Part shown: in pieces, positions 4,088 to 5,186 of the stretch
Layout: each line of letters begins with the position of its first letter
Numbering within the stretch: the first letter of the stretch is position 1
Source: Rhizobiaceae bacterium
GTDB lineage: Bacteria; Pseudomonadota; Alphaproteobacteria; Rhizobiales; Rhizobiaceae
Direction: 5' to 3'
Assembly: GCA_014380965.1 (NCBI GenBank)
Contig: JACMIV010000233.1
Span: forward strand, 1-5,186
DNA: 5,186 nt
Made by a program: the position numbers and the translations under genes
The notes under the pieces: generated by a model
What the model was told of the DNA's origin: nothing
The model's database searches: none
The model's input: only the letters and a program-made list of their open reading frames with translations

Positions 4088-5186
4088 ATGGTTGCGACGG
4101 ACATCGCCACGCGGGTTTGGAACCACACGTTCAAGCTGGACCCGATCGTGCGGAGCCTGCTCGACACCGACTTCTACAAGCTGCTGATGCTCCAGATGAT
4201 CTGGGGTCTCCACCGCGACGTCGCGGTCAGCTTCTCCCTGATCAACCGGACGAGACGCGTGCGCATCGCCGACGAGATCGACGAGGCGGAGCTTCGGGCT
4301 CAGCTCGATCATGCCCGCACCGTGCGCTTCTCCAAGCGCGAGATGATCTGGCTCGCCGGCAACTCCTTCTACGGTTCGACGCAGATCTTCCGGCCCGCCT
4401 TTCTCGAATGGCTCGCCGGCTTCTCGCTGCCCGAATACGAGCTGCGCCGGGTCGACGGGCAGTTCGAGCTCGTCTTCCACGGTCCCTGGACGCACACGAC
4501 GATGTGGGAAATACCGGTCCTCGCCGTCATCAACGAGTTGCGCTCGCGCGCGGCGATGAAAAATCTTGGACGGTTCGAGCTCGACGTCGTCTATGCCCGC
4601 GCCAAGGCGAAGATGTGGGAAAAGGTGGAGCGGCTGCGCAAGCTTCCCGATCTCCGCATCTCCGACTTCGGCACCCGGCGGCGGCATTCGTTCCTTTGGC
4701 AGCGCTGGTGCGTCGAGGCGCTGAAGGAAGGGCTCGGCGACGCGTTTCTCGGTTCGTCCAACGTGCTTCTCGCGATGGACACCGGCGTCGAGGCGATCGG
4801 CACCAATGCGCACGAGCTGCCGATGGTCCTTGCCGCGCTCACCGACAGCGACGAGGCGCTGCGCCGCGCGCCCTACGACGTTCTGAAGCAATGGCAGAGC
4901 TACTATGGCGGCAATCTCCTCGTCGTCCTGCCCGATGCCTTCGGCACCTCGGCCTTTCTCGAACAAGCGCCGGAATGGCTGACGGAGTGGACGGGCTTCA
5001 GGCCCGATTCCGCCCCGCCGATCGAGGGCGGCGAGACCATCATCGCGTGGTGGCGGGCATACGGGATCGACCCCCGCGAGAAGCTCCTCGTCTTCTCCGA
5101 CGGGATGGACGTCGACGGCATCGAAGCGACGTACCGCCATTTCGAGGGCCGCGTGCGCATGAGCTTCGGCTGGGGTACCAACCTCA
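4088..5186 (+). CDS. pncB: Nicotinate phosphoribosyltransferase (3' end outside window)
   Basis: PncB joins nicotinate and PRPP to nicotinate mononucleotide with ATP, the entry step of NAD salvage (Preiss-Handler pathway), in the cytosol. ATG 4088 has GAGGGA (4075-4080) 7 bases upstream. The 366 visible residues carry the family blocks in order: [16 protein letters not shown] (24-39), [21 protein letters not shown] (130-150), [11 protein letters not shown] (191-201), [20 protein letters not shown] (222-241), [15 protein letters not shown] (273-287), FSDGMDVD (336-343) and FGWGTN (360-365). His242 in GTNAHE matches, by recollection, the histidine that is autophosphorylated in Salmonella PncB (His219). 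The family is near 400-435 residues, so about 35-70 residues at the C-terminus are missing. No frameshift is seen. The inverted repeats just upstream may hold its regulation. A long antisense frame over this gene is a codon-bias shadow. Confidence 0.97.
   Translation, partial: MVATDIATRVWNHTFKLDPIVRSLLDTDFYKLLMLQMIWGLHRDVAVSFSLINRTRRVRIADEIDEAELRAQLDHARTVRFSKREMIWLAGNSFYGSTQIFRPAFLEWLAGFSLPEYELRRVDGQFELVFHGPWTHTTMWEIPVLAVINELRSRAAMKNLGRFELDVVYARAKAKMWEKVERLRKLPDLRISDFGTRRRHSFLWQRWCVEALKEGLGDAFLGSSNVLLAMDTGVEAIGTNAHELPMVLAALTDSDEALRRAPYDVLKQWQSYYGGNLLVVLPDAFGTSAFLEQAPEWLTEWTGFRPDSAPPIEGGETIIAWWRAYGIDPREKLLVFSDGMDVDGIEATYRHFEGRVRMSFGWGTNL

Noticed and set aside
3998..5140. 380-residue open frame on - opposite pncB
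   Set aside because: It is the antisense shadow of a secure pncB gene, and its composition (Arg, Gly, Val, Asp, Glu) is typical of frames created by high-GC codon bias.
1..5186. Mobile element, CRISPR array, toxin-antitoxin or defence system
   Set aside because: No transposase or integrase motifs, no regularly spaced direct repeats, and no paired small genes of known toxin-antitoxin type were seen on either strand.

Overview
The window looks like chromosomal DNA from a GC-rich alphaproteobacterium, probably of the order Hyphomicrobiales (Rhizobiales). This placement is inferred from the high G/C at third codon positions, the type of pncB, small secreted PepSY-like proteins, and promoter motifs of the alphaproteobacterial general-stress sigma factor EcfG/RpoE2. 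No species can be named from the sequence alone. There is no insertion sequence, CRISPR array, tRNA, rRNA or recognisable defence system.

Left part (1-1672, + strand): a metabolic cluster. The C-terminal third of an iron-containing alcohol dehydrogenase overlaps by one base a crotonase-superfamily gene (TGATG junction). After 108 bp comes a GlcG/HbpS-like (DUF336) protein. The set suggests catabolism of an alcohol, aldehyde or acyl-CoA substrate, but the substrate cannot be read from the sequence. The crotonase lacks both canonical hydratase glutamates.

Middle part (1673-3660): two paralogous small exported proteins with a PepSY-like C-terminal domain face each other, one on + (1870-2205) and one on - (3181-3534). 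Between them on the - strand is an unrelated putative lipoprotein (2304-2843). Each paralogue has a candidate EcfG promoter (GGAAC, 18 bases, TT) at a sensible distance and a strong hairpin terminator. This suggests two envelope proteins induced by general stress.

Right part (3660-5186, + strand): a possible 60-residue hypothetical protein, then a 140-bp gap rich in inverted repeats, then pncB (nicotinate phosphoribosyltransferase, NAD salvage), which runs off the window end after 366 codons. The hairpins before pncB may be an operator or a structured mRNA leader.

Most of the window is ordinary. The points most worth checking are the shared EcfG-type promoters of the paralogue pair, the crotonase with an altered active site, and the inverted-repeat region before pncB.
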